64,000 bases of DNA. Origin: JARFVT01 sp036677425. Lineage in GTDB: Bacteria; Pseudomonadota; Alphaproteobacteria; UBA8366; Aestuariispiraceae. This document shows positions 18,619 to 27,347 of the stretch, piece by piece. The notes beneath the pieces were generated by a model. That model saw only the letters and a program-made list of their open reading frames with translations. It was not told the DNA's origin and made no database searches. How positions within the stretch are numbered: the stretch's first letter is position 1; each line of letters opens with the position of its first letter. The stretch covers positions 682,001 through 746,000 of the forward strand of contig JARFVT010000013.1 in the NCBI GenBank assembly GCA_036677425.1. The letters run 5' to 3'. Both the position numbers and the translations under genes were made by a program.

Positions 18619-19935
18619 ATGAGTAATAAAAGTTGGGAAAAGCAAATATCTGAAAGTGAAATGGGGCCAATGGTTGGTAGAAGTGCCAGCCGAATTGCAC
18701 ATTTATTATTATTTTCCGTTCTGGCTTTTTTTGTTTTATTCATTTTTTGGGCATATAATGCCAAACTTGACGAAGTGACGCGAGGAAGCGGTAAAATCAT
18801 ACCGTCTGGGCAAACAAAAAAAGTCCAGCATTTGGAAGGCGGCATCATCGAAAATATATTTGTTGTCGAGGGGGAGGAAGTTAAAAAAAACCAGGTATTG
18901 CTGCGGATTAGCAATAAGAATGCTGAGGCTGATTTAGCAGAAAAGCGCAAACATTATTTAAATTTTTTGGCAACTGGCGCAAGGTTGCTCGCAGAAACTA
19001 AAGGGAGCGATATAATTAATTACCCAGAAGAAGTCATGCTCGAAGCAAAAACATTAGCCAGAAATGAAAGCTTGCTCTTTAAATTAAGGCGAGATCAACT
19101 AAATTCCCAAGTGAGTATTTTAAATGATCAATATGCACAAAAATCACAGGAATTAAATGAACTTAATGCCAAGGCAAAACAATTAGAAAAAAGCCGCAGT
19201 ATAATTATGCAGGAATTAAATTTATTGCGACCACTTGTTAAAAGTGGTATTTCGCCAAAAATAGATTTAATAAGGGTTGAACAAAAAGTCCAAGGCCTTA
19301 ATGCAGAGATTGATGGAATTACATTTGCTATTCCAAGAACACGATCACAAATAACCGAAGCTAAACGTCGAATAAACGAAAAAATAAATACATTTAAAAC
19401 CGAAGCGCAGCAAGAATTAAATCTTATTAGATCATCGGCAATCCAATTACGCGAAGAACTTTCCGCAGGGCTTGATCGTGCGGTGCGAACATATGTTAGA
19501 TCGCCAGTTGCGGGCATCGTTAATGAGATATTCAAAAATACAATTGGCGGCGTTGTTCGCGCAGGAGATGATTTAGTCGAAATTGTGCCAATCACCGATA
19601 ATTTATTGGTGGAGGCAAGAATTCGCCCTGCCGACAGGGCTCATTTATGGCCAGGATTGCCCGCCATGGTCAAGGTAAGTGCCTATGATTTTTCAATTTA
19701 TGGCGGATTAAAAGCAAAATTAATTGATATAAGCCCTGATACAATAGTCGATGAAAAGGGCGAAACATATTATCGTATAAGGCTTCGCACCATTTCAAAT
19801 AATTTGGCAAAAGATAAACCAATCAAACCAGGAATGACAGCCGATGTTGATATTTTAACTGGGCAAAAAACTGTTTTAGATTATTTACTAAAACCATTAT
19901 TAAAAGCGAAGCAAAATGCCCTGAGAGAGAGATAA
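18619..19935 (+). CDS. HlyD-family type I secretion membrane fusion protein
   Basis: This periplasmic adaptor links the inner-membrane ABC exporter to a TolC-type outer-membrane channel. The 438-residue protein has a short cytoplasmic N-terminus, one membrane helix (about residues 32-52), a lipoyl/biotinyl-like half-motif (SGKIIPSGQTKKVQHLEGGIIENIFV, about 58-83), long alpha-helical hairpin arms (about 105-290) and a beta-barrel C-terminal region (PVAGIVNEI onward) with the late KPGMTADVDI motif. Length is typical of LapC/HlyD proteins. The ribosome site is weak. A six-copy 14-bp tandem array starts two bases after the stop codon. Confidence 0.93.
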   Translation: MSNKSWEKQISESEMGPMVGRSASRIAHLLLFSVLAFFVLFIFWAYNAKLDEVTRGSGKIIPSGQTKKVQHLEGGIIENIFVVEGEEVKKNQVLLRISNKNAEADLAEKRKHYLNFLATGARLLAETKGSDIINYPEEVMLEAKTLARNESLLFKLRRDQLNSQVSILNDQYAQKSQELNELNAKAKQLEKSRSIIMQELNLLRPLVKSGISPKIDLIRVEQKVQGLNAEIDGITFAIPRTRSQITEAKRRINEKINTFKTEAQQELNLIRSSAIQLREELSAGLDRAVRTYVRSPVAGIVNEIFKNTIGGVVRAGDDLVEIVPITDNLLVEARIRPADRAHLWPGLPAMVKVSAYDFSIYGGLKAKLIDISPDTIVDEKGETYYRIRLRTISNNLAKDKPIKPGMTADVDILTGQKTVLDYLLKPLLKAKQNALRER

Positions 19936-19937
19936 TG

Positions 19938-20021
19938 GCGCAATTTACTAGGCGCAATTTACTAGGCGCAATTTACTAGGCGCAATTTACTAGGCGCAAT
20001 TTACTAGGCGCAATTTACTAA
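19938..20021. repeat. 14-bp tandem repeat, 6 copies
   Basis: GCGCAATTTACTAG is repeated six times without interruption, the last copy ending in A. It begins just after the membrane fusion protein stop codon at 19933-19935. The units are not inverted repeats and do not form an obvious terminator. Confidence 0.95.
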
Positions 20022-20395
20022 TGGCGGAAGGGCAAGTAACCCACCCAACCACTATGTAGCGAATAGGCTATCAATCCAATAATGATAATATTACGTTATT
20101 TAAATACTGTAAACACACAAAGCGCATATTTAGTGCGACTTAAAAAAAGGTCTACTGCTTCTACTTACTTTAAAATATTGATAACCTTAATATCATAATA
20201 ATATGGTTTTCATAAAATTATCGTAATAAAGCCTAAGAAGACTCAATTTATAGAATCTTATATTTTGGAGTTTATTAGCTAATAGCTTTTAATTCTTAAG
20301 TTGATTTTCAGATATGAAAATGCAAATAATAGTATGATATTGCAAGAATAGTTTACAATAATTATAAATATTTAGTTTAGTTTAGGTTATATTAA
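20022..20395. other. AT-rich intergenic region before the DeoR-type regulator
   Basis: These 374 bp hold no convincing gene, hairpin terminator or RNA. They must carry the promoter of the downstream regulator. Confidence 0.4.
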
Positions 20396-21187
20396 ATGCA
20401 AGAATTAGAAAAAATAGAAATACATTTAAGCCATAGACAAAGCCGTATTATTGAATATGCAAAGCGTGATGGTTTTGTCTCTGTTGAAATTATGGCGAGT
20501 GATTTTAATGTTACACCACAAACAATACGTCGTGATTTAAATTTTTTATGCGATAATTTATTATTAAATCGCCATCATGGTGGTGCAACATTACCAGCCA
20601 ATATTGAAAATAAATCATATGATGCAAGGCGATCTATGAATCATGACAGCAAACTAATGATTGCACAAAAAATTGTTGGGTTTATTCCTGATGGATCATC
20701 TTTATTCATGAATATTGGAACAACAACGGAAGAGGTCGCAAAAAGATTATTAGGGCATAAAAGACTGCGTATCATTACAAATAATTTAAATGTTGCAAAT
20801 ATTATGTCGGCTAATAATGAATTTGAAATAATTATTGCTGGTGGCTATATACGTAACCGTGATTGCGGTATTATTGGCGAGGCAACGATAGATTTTATAA
20901 ATCAGTTTCGGGTTGATTATGCAATTATCGGCATTTCTGGCATTGATGATGATGGCACATTATTGGATTATGATTATCGTGAAGTCCGCGTTGCCCAAGC
21001 CATCATAAAAAATGCAAGAGAAGTATTATTAGTAGCAGACCATAGCAAATTTAAACAACGTCCTATTGTGCGCCTTTGCCCAGCTAAAGATATTGACCAT
21101 ATATTTACTGATAAAATATTAAATATAGAAATTGCTGAAATTTTGAAAGCTGCTGATGTTAAAATTCATATTGCGGCATATGTTTAA
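20396..21187 (+). CDS. DeoR/GlpR-family transcriptional regulator
   Basis: DeoR-family repressors bind DNA through an N-terminal winged helix and sense sugar phosphates through a C-terminal domain related to phosphosugar isomerases. The 263-residue protein has the helix-turn-helix at about residues 14-65 (FVSVEIMASDFNVTPQTIRRDL, then HHGGA), matching the GlpR subgroup most closely. The effector domain includes FMNIGTT (about 102-108), TNNLNVA, and the late ADHSKFKQRP segment. No sugar or glycerol genes lie next to it, so its targets are elsewhere. The start ATG lacks a clear ribosome site. It converges on the histidine kinase gene with an 18-bp gap. Confidence 0.88.
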   Translation: MQELEKIEIHLSHRQSRIIEYAKRDGFVSVEIMASDFNVTPQTIRRDLNFLCDNLLLNRHHGGATLPANIENKSYDARRSMNHDSKLMIAQKIVGFIPDGSSLFMNIGTTTEEVAKRLLGHKRLRIITNNLNVANIMSANNEFEIIIAGGYIRNRDCGIIGEATIDFINQFRVDYAIIGISGIDDDGTLLDYDYREVRVAQAIIKNAREVLLVADHSKFKQRPIVRLCPAKDIDHIFTDKILNIEIAEILKAADVKIHIAAYV

Positions 21188-21205
21188 TCATTAAATACAG
21201 GTATT

Positions 21206-22765
21206 TTAGCTTTTTACAAATGATGCTATTTTAGGTATTATCATGGTAAATTTAGCGCCATTATTAATTTTTGATTGCACTTTTATACTCCCTACAAGAA
21301 TTTTCGTAACTATATTATACGACAAATTCATTCCCAAACCTGTGCTGCTTGAACTCATATTAGTTGTGAAAAATGGATCAAACACTTTATCAATATTTTT
21401 TTCTTCGATACCACATCCATTATCAGAAAATGTAATAATAACATCATTACCATTATTTATAATATCTCCAGTTATTAATATTTCTCCACTTTGGCTGGTT
21501 TTAAAAGCATGATTAATTGAATTTGTGAATAGATTAGTTATAACTTGCCCAAGAGCTCCTGGATAACTATCAAGTTTAATATCCTTATCTATATTTATTA
21601 TTATACTATAATTTTCACTTTTTATGCTTGGTAATAATGTTGACATTATTTCTTCGATATAATCTTTTAACTTGAATAAGCGGCGTTTAGAGCTTGTTTG
21701 GTCAGCAGCAATTTGTTTAAAGTTATTAATCAATTCAGCCGCGGTTGAAAGGCTTATAGTTAATAATTTTGATGCACCAATTATATCCTCTAAATATTGT
21801 ATTAGATGAGATTTTTTTAATCTATCTGACTCAATTTTTTTTTTAAATTTTTGACTTTTATCTTTTATGGCTGATGATAGCGTAATGCTTGTTCCTAATG
21901 GGGTATTTATTTCATGAGCAATACCCGCAACAAGGCTGCCTAGAGATGCAAGCTTCTCAGATTGAATAAGGTTTTTTTGAAAGATCTTTAATTCTTTTAA
22001 TGCTTGTTCTGCTTTTTCTTTTGACGCTAATAATGCTTTTTCAATTTTATCCTGTTTATCAATATTATCATTGTATATGCCGACGAATTTACCTAATTCA
22101 TCTTCAGTATTAATTACAACTTTTTCTCGAACCCCTGTTAATTGGAACTTATTGACAGATTTAGTTATTTTTTTTAACGGTGCGTTAACGGTAAAATGAA
22201 ACCCAAACATAGTACATATAATAATAACAATTAATAAAATAAGCGCTAGCAATGCTTGCAAGTTAAAATAATTTGGAATTTCGGCAACATCATTTGAATT
22301 ACTACGAATAAGACGTAAATATCCTAATATTTCTATTTTAGTTTTCTGAATATATTTTATTGGCATATTCACAATTATTGCATCATCATTATGTTGGCAA
22401 TTACCATATGATAAAATTTGTATTTCACTATTCACATTTAATAATTCTGCACATAGAATTATTTTATCATTAATTAATATTTCCATTATTGAACTAATAG
22501 ATCTTTCTTCTATATTCCATAATGGGTTTGATAATATTCGTGAATATGTTCTTGCTGTATTAACTATCTCTTTTTTTTGGTTATTATATACTTCTTTATT
22601 ATGTGTTATGTTTAAAAAAAATATATATAATGCAGAGAATAAAGCCATAAGCGGTAATGTATATAATAAAAATTTAGTGCTTAGGCGTAATTTTTTGGAA
22701 TATGGCATAAAGTCATTATTATATATTATATTTTTTATGTATTTTTTCATAATTTGTTTATACAT
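21206..22765 (-). CDS. Membrane sensor histidine kinase, orphan
   Basis: This 519-residue kinase has a first membrane helix at about residues 30-50, a periplasmic sensor region of about 115 residues containing several Cys, and a second helix near 167-192. A HAMP-like linker with coiled coil (about 195-270), a HisKA phosphoacceptor region with GIAHEINTPLG (His at about 285) and a HATPase domain follow, with the N box NLFTNSINHAF, G1 box DNGCG and G2 box STGLGMNL. This is the group that includes C4-dicarboxylate-type and other PAS-lacking kinases. No response regulator is adjacent. The start could be the Met at residue 1 or residue 6. Codon use is very AT-rich compared with the core genes. Confidence 0.88.
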   Translation of the reverse strand: MYKQIMKKYIKNIIYNNDFMPYSKKLRLSTKFLLYTLPLMALFSALYIFFLNITHNKEVYNNQKKEIVNTARTYSRILSNPLWNIEERSISSIMEILINDKIILCAELLNVNSEIQILSYGNCQHNDDAIIVNMPIKYIQKTKIEILGYLRLIRSNSNDVAEIPNYFNLQALLALILLIVIIICTMFGFHFTVNAPLKKITKSVNKFQLTGVREKVVINTEDELGKFVGIYNDNIDKQDKIEKALLASKEKAEQALKELKIFQKNLIQSEKLASLGSLVAGIAHEINTPLGTSITLSSAIKDKSQKFKKKIESDRLKKSHLIQYLEDIIGASKLLTISLSTAAELINNFKQIAADQTSSKRRLFKLKDYIEEIMSTLLPSIKSENYSIIINIDKDIKLDSYPGALGQVITNLFTNSINHAFKTSQSGEILITGDIINNGNDVIITFSDNGCGIEEKNIDKVFDPFFTTNMSSSSTGLGMNLSYNIVTKILVGSIKVQSKINNGAKFTMIIPKIASFVKS

Positions 22766-22964
22766 CTGATAATTTTAATTATAGGTTAAGTCATATGTGG
22801 ATGCTATATTTCAAGGTGTTAATAATTTATTATAAAAAGTAATATTTTAAACTTTATTTTATGATAATATTTATTATTTCCAACTTGTTTATGATCAAAT
22901 ATAAAATATAAAATAGATGTTAATAAATATTTACTATATATTACTCAAAGGCATAATTTATCTA

Positions 22965-24116
22965 ATGTTTTTCTTATCCAACGGGTTTAGGCCATTTTTC
23001 TTTGCTGCGATGGTATTTGCTGCCATTATAATTCCCATATGGGTTTTAATATTTGATGACCTAATATATTTAGCGTTGCCAATGCCAAATATATTATGGC
23101 ATTCACATGAAATGATATTTGGCTTTATAATCGCCGCTGCTGCTGGTTTTATTTTGACAGCTATACCCAATTGGACTGGCAATAAACCGTTACGCGGCTA
23201 TTGGTTAGGGATGTTATTCATATTATGGTTGGCTGGCAGGTTCTCTATGTTATTTTATTTAATGCTGCCATTTGGATTTGCTGCCGCTACTGACATTGCA
23301 TTTTTAGTTATTTTAAATTTATTTATCGCTTGGCAATTAATCATATCCAATAATTATAAAAATCTTATAATATGTTTGATATTTTTAATTTTCATTGCAG
23401 CAAATATCTTAATGCATCTTGAATTTTTAAATATTTCTCAATTTTTATTAATATCATCACAAAGGCTTGGCGTTGATAGCGTCGCCTTGCTAATCGTGGT
23501 TATTGGCGGTCGTGTTGTCCCTGCATTCACTGGTAATTGGTTAAATGCCAATGGTTATAATGTAAAAATTAATACTGGCAAAAAAATTGATTTAATGGCT
23601 ATGATAGCTGTTTTAATATTATTAATTTTTAATATTTTTATGCCTGGTAGCAATTTAACATATTTGGTTGCACTGATTGCTGCATTGGTTAACCTATATC
23701 GATTGTCCAAATGGCATTCAATGAAAACATTGCCTAACCCATTGTTATGGGTGTTGCATTTAGGCTATTTATGGCTATGTTTAGGCCTTTTTTTAGAAGC
23801 TGGAATGGTATTTGATAATTATATTTCTGAAAGTCTTAATTTCCACGCCATCGGTATTGGCGCAGCAGGAACTATGATTGCAGCAATAATGACCAGAGCA
23901 TCATTGGGTCATAGCGGGCGAAAATTATTAGCACCAAAAGGCATAGCATTAGCATATATATTAATATCAATTAGCAGCATCACACGCATCGCAGCAGAAA
24001 TATATGATTTTATTGACCATATTTACCTATTGAATATCACGGCATTATTATGGTCATCTGCATTTGCAATAATTGCCATAATATATGCACCAATTTTATT
24101 GTTTAAAAATAAATAA
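22965..24116 (+). CDS. NnrS family membrane protein
   Basis: NnrS proteins are multi-spanning haem- and copper-containing membrane proteins linked to nitric oxide stress and denitrification. The protein (383 residues from this start) shows the family N-terminal motif GFRPFFF (about residues 7-13), the WHSHEMIFGF segment with its conserved His residues (about 45-54), GGRVVPAFTGNW (about 185-196) and about 12 hydrophobic helices. The late MTRASLGHSGR motif (about 308-318) is also characteristic. The frame can start 16 codons earlier at 22917, but that extension looks non-coding. No denitrification genes are nearby. Confidence 0.88.
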   Translation: MFFLSNGFRPFFFAAMVFAAIIIPIWVLIFDDLIYLALPMPNILWHSHEMIFGFIIAAAAGFILTAIPNWTGNKPLRGYWLGMLFILWLAGRFSMLFYLMLPFGFAAATDIAFLVILNLFIAWQLIISNNYKNLIICLIFLIFIAANILMHLEFLNISQFLLISSQRLGVDSVALLIVVIGGRVVPAFTGNWLNANGYNVKINTGKKIDLMAMIAVLILLIFNIFMPGSNLTYLVALIAALVNLYRLSKWHSMKTLPNPLLWVLHLGYLWLCLGLFLEAGMVFDNYISESLNFHAIGIGAAGTMIAAIMTRASLGHSGRKLLAPKGIALAYILISISSITRIAAEIYDFIDHIYLLNITALLWSSAFAIIAIIYAPILLFKNK

Positions 24117-24179
24117 TTTATTGTTTAAAAATAAATAAATTCTACTAATCATGACAGATAATTTTATAATAATACCTTA

Positions 24180-24521
24180 TCAGGCGGCATTTTCATTACT
24201 GGCATTACGACGATAGGCCAAGGCGCAATGGCTTTCACAATATGGTCGCCCTTGTTCGGCATTTTCACCACAAAAATGAAATTCATTTGAACCAGGATGA
24301 CCAATAGGCCATTGGCATGATCTTTCATGCGGAACAATTTGTATTGGCGTTTGTTTTTTAATTGGTACTGGCTTTGCCGATAAACCCATACGATGCGCTT
24401 TGCCAATCACCGCATTTCTCGTAATTCCGCCAATTTTCTCTGCTATTTGCCGCGCGGTATAACCACGCTGCCAAAGACCTTTTAATATATCAACACGATT
24501 TTCTGTCCATTCGCTAGCCAT
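24180..24521 (-). CDS. gcrA: GcrA cell cycle regulator
   Basis: GcrA is a sigma70-associated transcription factor of alphaproteobacteria. In Caulobacter it activates genes whose promoters are methylated at GANTC, including ctrA. The 113-residue protein has the N-terminal GcrA helix-turn-helix WTENRVDILKGLWQRGYTAR..AE (about residues 5-28) with the ITRNAVIGKAHRMGL segment (about 32-46). The C-terminal RNA-polymerase-binding part holds the conserved CQWPIG (about 71-76) and two further Cys in FCG and YCESHC. An AGAGG site 8 bp upstream supports the start at 24521 over an in-frame ATG 48 bp earlier. The gene is probably monocistronic. Confidence 0.95.
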   Translation of the reverse strand: MASEWTENRVDILKGLWQRGYTARQIAEKIGGITRNAVIGKAHRMGLSAKPVPIKKQTPIQIVPHERSCQWPIGHPGSNEFHFCGENAEQGRPYCESHCALAYRRNASNENAA

Positions 24522-24684
24522 TATATAGACCTCTTTAACTTTAAATTCCCCAGAATATTGCTTCGACAATAACTATATTAAAATTAATATAATTATTGTG
24601 TTACCACATATATATTGTGGTCGAAGTGATCTTCATCACAATATACATGTATTTAGTTTAATTCAAGTGGTTTTTATGGCTATA

Positions 24685-25014
24685 TTACTCAACATGATTT
24701 GCGCCAATATTAAATGGATCTGGGTAATCATAACAATCAACCTTGCCCAAAGTTTTATAGCAATATATAGGTTTTTCAATAACCACACCATAATCTTGGC
24801 TACGGCATACTGGGCCTTCATCGTCTAAATGCTTTACATAACTGCAATCAAGGCCTGTGGCTATTTCTGCAATATTATCTGTTGGCAATTTATCACTCAT
24901 AATGAATGACGTGGCAATGCCAATAATCCCTGCGACACCGCCGCCTGCGATGCCACATCCACTAAGCGAGAATAATAACAATAATATTGCCAATATTTTG
25001 ACATGAATATTCAT
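24685..25014 (-). CDS. Putative lipoprotein with C-terminal CYKTLG..DCY motif
   Basis: This predicted lipoprotein has a short basic N-region, a hydrophobic core and a lipobox (LSGC, Cys at about residue 20 from this start), so it should be anchored in a membrane facing the periplasm. A Gly-rich hydrophobic stretch follows the Cys. The C-terminal part ends with IYCYKTLGKVDCY(D)YPDP, a pattern I associate with conserved small alphaproteobacterial lipoproteins of unknown function. Four further Cys in the mature part may form disulfides. A longer start at 25053 adds 13 polar residues and has a slightly better ribosome site, so the start is uncertain. Confidence 0.7.
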   Translation of the reverse strand: MNIHVKILAILLLLFSLSGCGIAGGGVAGIIGIATSFIMSDKLPTDNIAEIATGLDCSYVKHLDDEGPVCRSQDYGVVIEKPIYCYKTLGKVDCYDYPDPFNIGANHVE

Positions 25015-25309
25015 TAAACTGTTTTTTTTGTTAAGTATATTGTGCTGTGACATTTAAAAATATCTTTCTTGCGCTGAATATTGATAAATATACCATATCC
25101 ATTTCTTTATATATTAAAACCATATTAAGTCATATGGCAAAAAGTACAAAGCAAAAACTAGGCCAAATGCAGCATAAAGTATAATTTAAGTTGATTCATT
25201 ATAAAATATCAGCAGAATATCATAAGTTACGTGACATTATGGCTTATTAATAATAGTTATCTATGATAAATTAAAATATATATTATTCTTAAATTAGAGG
25301 TAACCTAGA

Positions 25310-25957
25310 TTGGCTGACATATTTAATGAAATTGAAGAAGATATCCGTCAAGATCGCGCAAAGGTCGCTTGGCAAAAATATGGTAAATACGTAATTGGCT
25401 TAGCTATTTTAATCATTGCCATAACTGCGGGCAATACGGGTTGGGTTGAATATAAAAAATCTGTATTAATTGATCAATCTGATCGATTCGTTGCCGCAAT
25501 TGCAAAGATTGATGCCAATGATGATGTTGCTGCCGCCGATTTATTTGCAAAGCTAAGCGAAGATGGTGGTGTTGGTTACTCCATGTTATCGCGTTTTAAT
25601 ATGGCCTCATTGAAAATAAAATCTGGTGATATTGATGGTGCAATTTTGATATATCAGCTATTATCAAATGATAATAGCATTGATAAAATATATCGTGATT
25701 TGGCGGTAATCTTATCGGTGGTTAATCAAATCGATGATGGTAATAATAAAGATTTATTAACAAGCCTTTCACCACAATTGCAAGAAGATGCGCCTTGGCG
25801 ATTTAGTGCTTATGAATTAGCGTCAATAATCACCGTAAAAATGGGTGATATCGAACAGGCAAGGCAATATCTTACATTAATTACCGATGATTTTGCTGCA
25901 CCGCAAGCCATAAGGGCGCGCGCGGCGGAACGATTAAAAATAATAAATAATAATTAA
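25310..25957 (+). CDS. Membrane-anchored tetratricopeptide-like protein (YfgM-like)
   Basis: This 215-residue protein has an N-terminal cytoplasmic segment (MADIFNEIEEDIRQDRAKVAWQKYG), one membrane helix at about residues 27-45 and a helical periplasmic domain of TPR-like repeats (about 60-210). The arrangement and the position just before bamB and der match YfgM/ancillary SecYEG subunit homologues, which help chaperone exported proteins. The initiation codon is TTG, with AGAGG 9 bp upstream and no in-frame ATG nearby. The gene heads an apparent operon with the BamB-like lipoprotein gene (22-bp gap) and der. Confidence 0.85.
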   Translation: MADIFNEIEEDIRQDRAKVAWQKYGKYVIGLAILIIAITAGNTGWVEYKKSVLIDQSDRFVAAIAKIDANDDVAAADLFAKLSEDGGVGYSMLSRFNMASLKIKSGDIDGAILIYQLLSNDNSIDKIYRDLAVILSVVNQIDDGNNKDLLTSLSPQLQEDAPWRFSAYELASIITVKMGDIEQARQYLTLITDDFAAPQAIRARAAERLKIINNN

Positions 25958-25979
25958 TCATCATGCGAAAGTCATACAG

Positions 25980-27338
25980 ATGAGCATAGTTAATGCCGTT
26001 ATTAACATAAGAAAAGTTACCACCATAACTTTATTAAAAATCACTCTTTCATTGTCAATATTAGTGGGGCTTTCAGCTTGCGACATATGGAAATATAAAG
26101 AAGAGATATTATCTGGCAAGCGAATATCTGTCATGTTATTGGAAAATGACTTAGAGCCAGATGCGCGATTATCCGATCTTGCTGTGATTTTACCAAAACC
26201 ATATACTAACCAAGGTTGGTTGCAAAATGGCGGCTATTCTGATCACGCCATGCATCATCTTGATTTAGCAGCAAATATCACCAAAATATGGTCGGTTGAT
26301 ATTGGCGATGGTGGTAATGAGGAACAACGCCTGTTAAATGCACCCGTTATCGCCGATGGTTTTGCTTATGTAATGGATGTAGATTACCAATTGCGCACCT
26401 TTAATGCCGATAATGGTAAATTAATATGGCAAAAACAATTAGACGTACCCGAAGAAGATGAAGAGGCATTTGGCGGCGGTATCGCATATTTAGGCGGTAT
26501 GATTTTCATATCAACTGGATTTGCTGAAATTATTGCATTAAATGCCAAAAATGGTGAAGAGATTTGGCGTAAAAAAGTTAGCGCACCGGTTAGATCAAGC
26601 CCGACCGCATCGGTTGATAATATTTATGTTATAACCATCGACAATCAAATATTTGCCCTTAATAGCAAAACTGGCAATAATATATGGGTTCATGCTGGGT
26701 TTTCTGAAAATGCAGGCTTGTTGGGTGGCAGCAGCGTGGCGGCAATTGATGATTTTCTGGCTGTACCATTTTCATCGGGGGAATTATTTGCATTAAAAGC
26801 CAGTACTGGTAAGGTAATATGGTCCGACAACCTAACATCATTGCGGCGCTCAAATGCCATATCCGCATTAGCAGATATTCGCGGCGCACCGGTTATTGAC
26901 CGCGGCGTTATCTATGCAATTAGCCATTCGGGTAAAATGGCGGCAATCGATATAAAAACAGGTGGTCGCATTTGGACTAAACGCTTGTCAAGCAAGCAAA
27001 CTCCTTGGGTTGCTGGTGAATTTATCTTTGTTTTAACTTCTGATAATTATTTGCTCGCCATGACAAGGCGTGGCGGCATGGTTAGATGGCTAACCCCATT
27101 ACCAAGCTGGCAAGATATGGAAGATAAAGAAGATGCAATAACATGGGTTGGGCCTATTTTGGCTGGTGATCGGTTAATACTTGCCAATAGTCTGGGCGAA
27201 ATATTGACCATATCACCTTATACTGGCTTGCCGCTTGGAAAAATTGATGTCGGCAGCCCGATAATGGTAAGCCCTGTGGTTGCCAATAAAACCCTTTATA
27301 TTCAAACTGAATCTGGTAAGCTAATCGCTTATCGTTAA
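25980..27338 (+). CDS. bamB: BamB-like outer membrane assembly lipoprotein (PQQ-repeat propeller)
   Basis: BamB is a beta-propeller lipoprotein of the BAM complex, which inserts outer-membrane beta-barrel proteins. The 452-residue protein starts with a signal peptide and lipobox (LSAC, Cys at about residue 34). It continues with repeated PQQ-type blades recognisable by recurring A(x)N(x)(x)(N/D)G(x)(x)(I/L)W segments (for example LRTFNADNGKLIW, IIALNAKNGEEIW, IFALNSKTGNNIW, LFALKASTGKVIW). It is longer than E. coli BamB, as usual in alphaproteobacteria. It lies between the YfgM-like gene and der, the conserved bacterial order. Confidence 0.9.
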   Translation: MSIVNAVINIRKVTTITLLKITLSLSILVGLSACDIWKYKEEILSGKRISVMLLENDLEPDARLSDLAVILPKPYTNQGWLQNGGYSDHAMHHLDLAANITKIWSVDIGDGGNEEQRLLNAPVIADGFAYVMDVDYQLRTFNADNGKLIWQKQLDVPEEDEEAFGGGIAYLGGMIFISTGFAEIIALNAKNGEEIWRKKVSAPVRSSPTASVDNIYVITIDNQIFALNSKTGNNIWVHAGFSENAGLLGGSSVAAIDDFLAVPFSSGELFALKASTGKVIWSDNLTSLRRSNAISALADIRGAPVIDRGVIYAISHSGKMAAIDIKTGGRIWTKRLSSKQTPWVAGEFIFVLTSDNYLLAMTRRGGMVRWLTPLPSWQDMEDKEDAITWVGPILAGDRLILANSLGEILTISPYTGLPLGKIDVGSPIMVSPVVANKTLYIQTESGKLIAYR

Positions 27339-27347
27339 GGAAAATCA

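Noticed and set aside
24598..24828. 76-codon frame antisense to the lipoprotein gene
   Set aside because: It overlaps the better supported lipoprotein with a lipobox and conserved Cys pattern.
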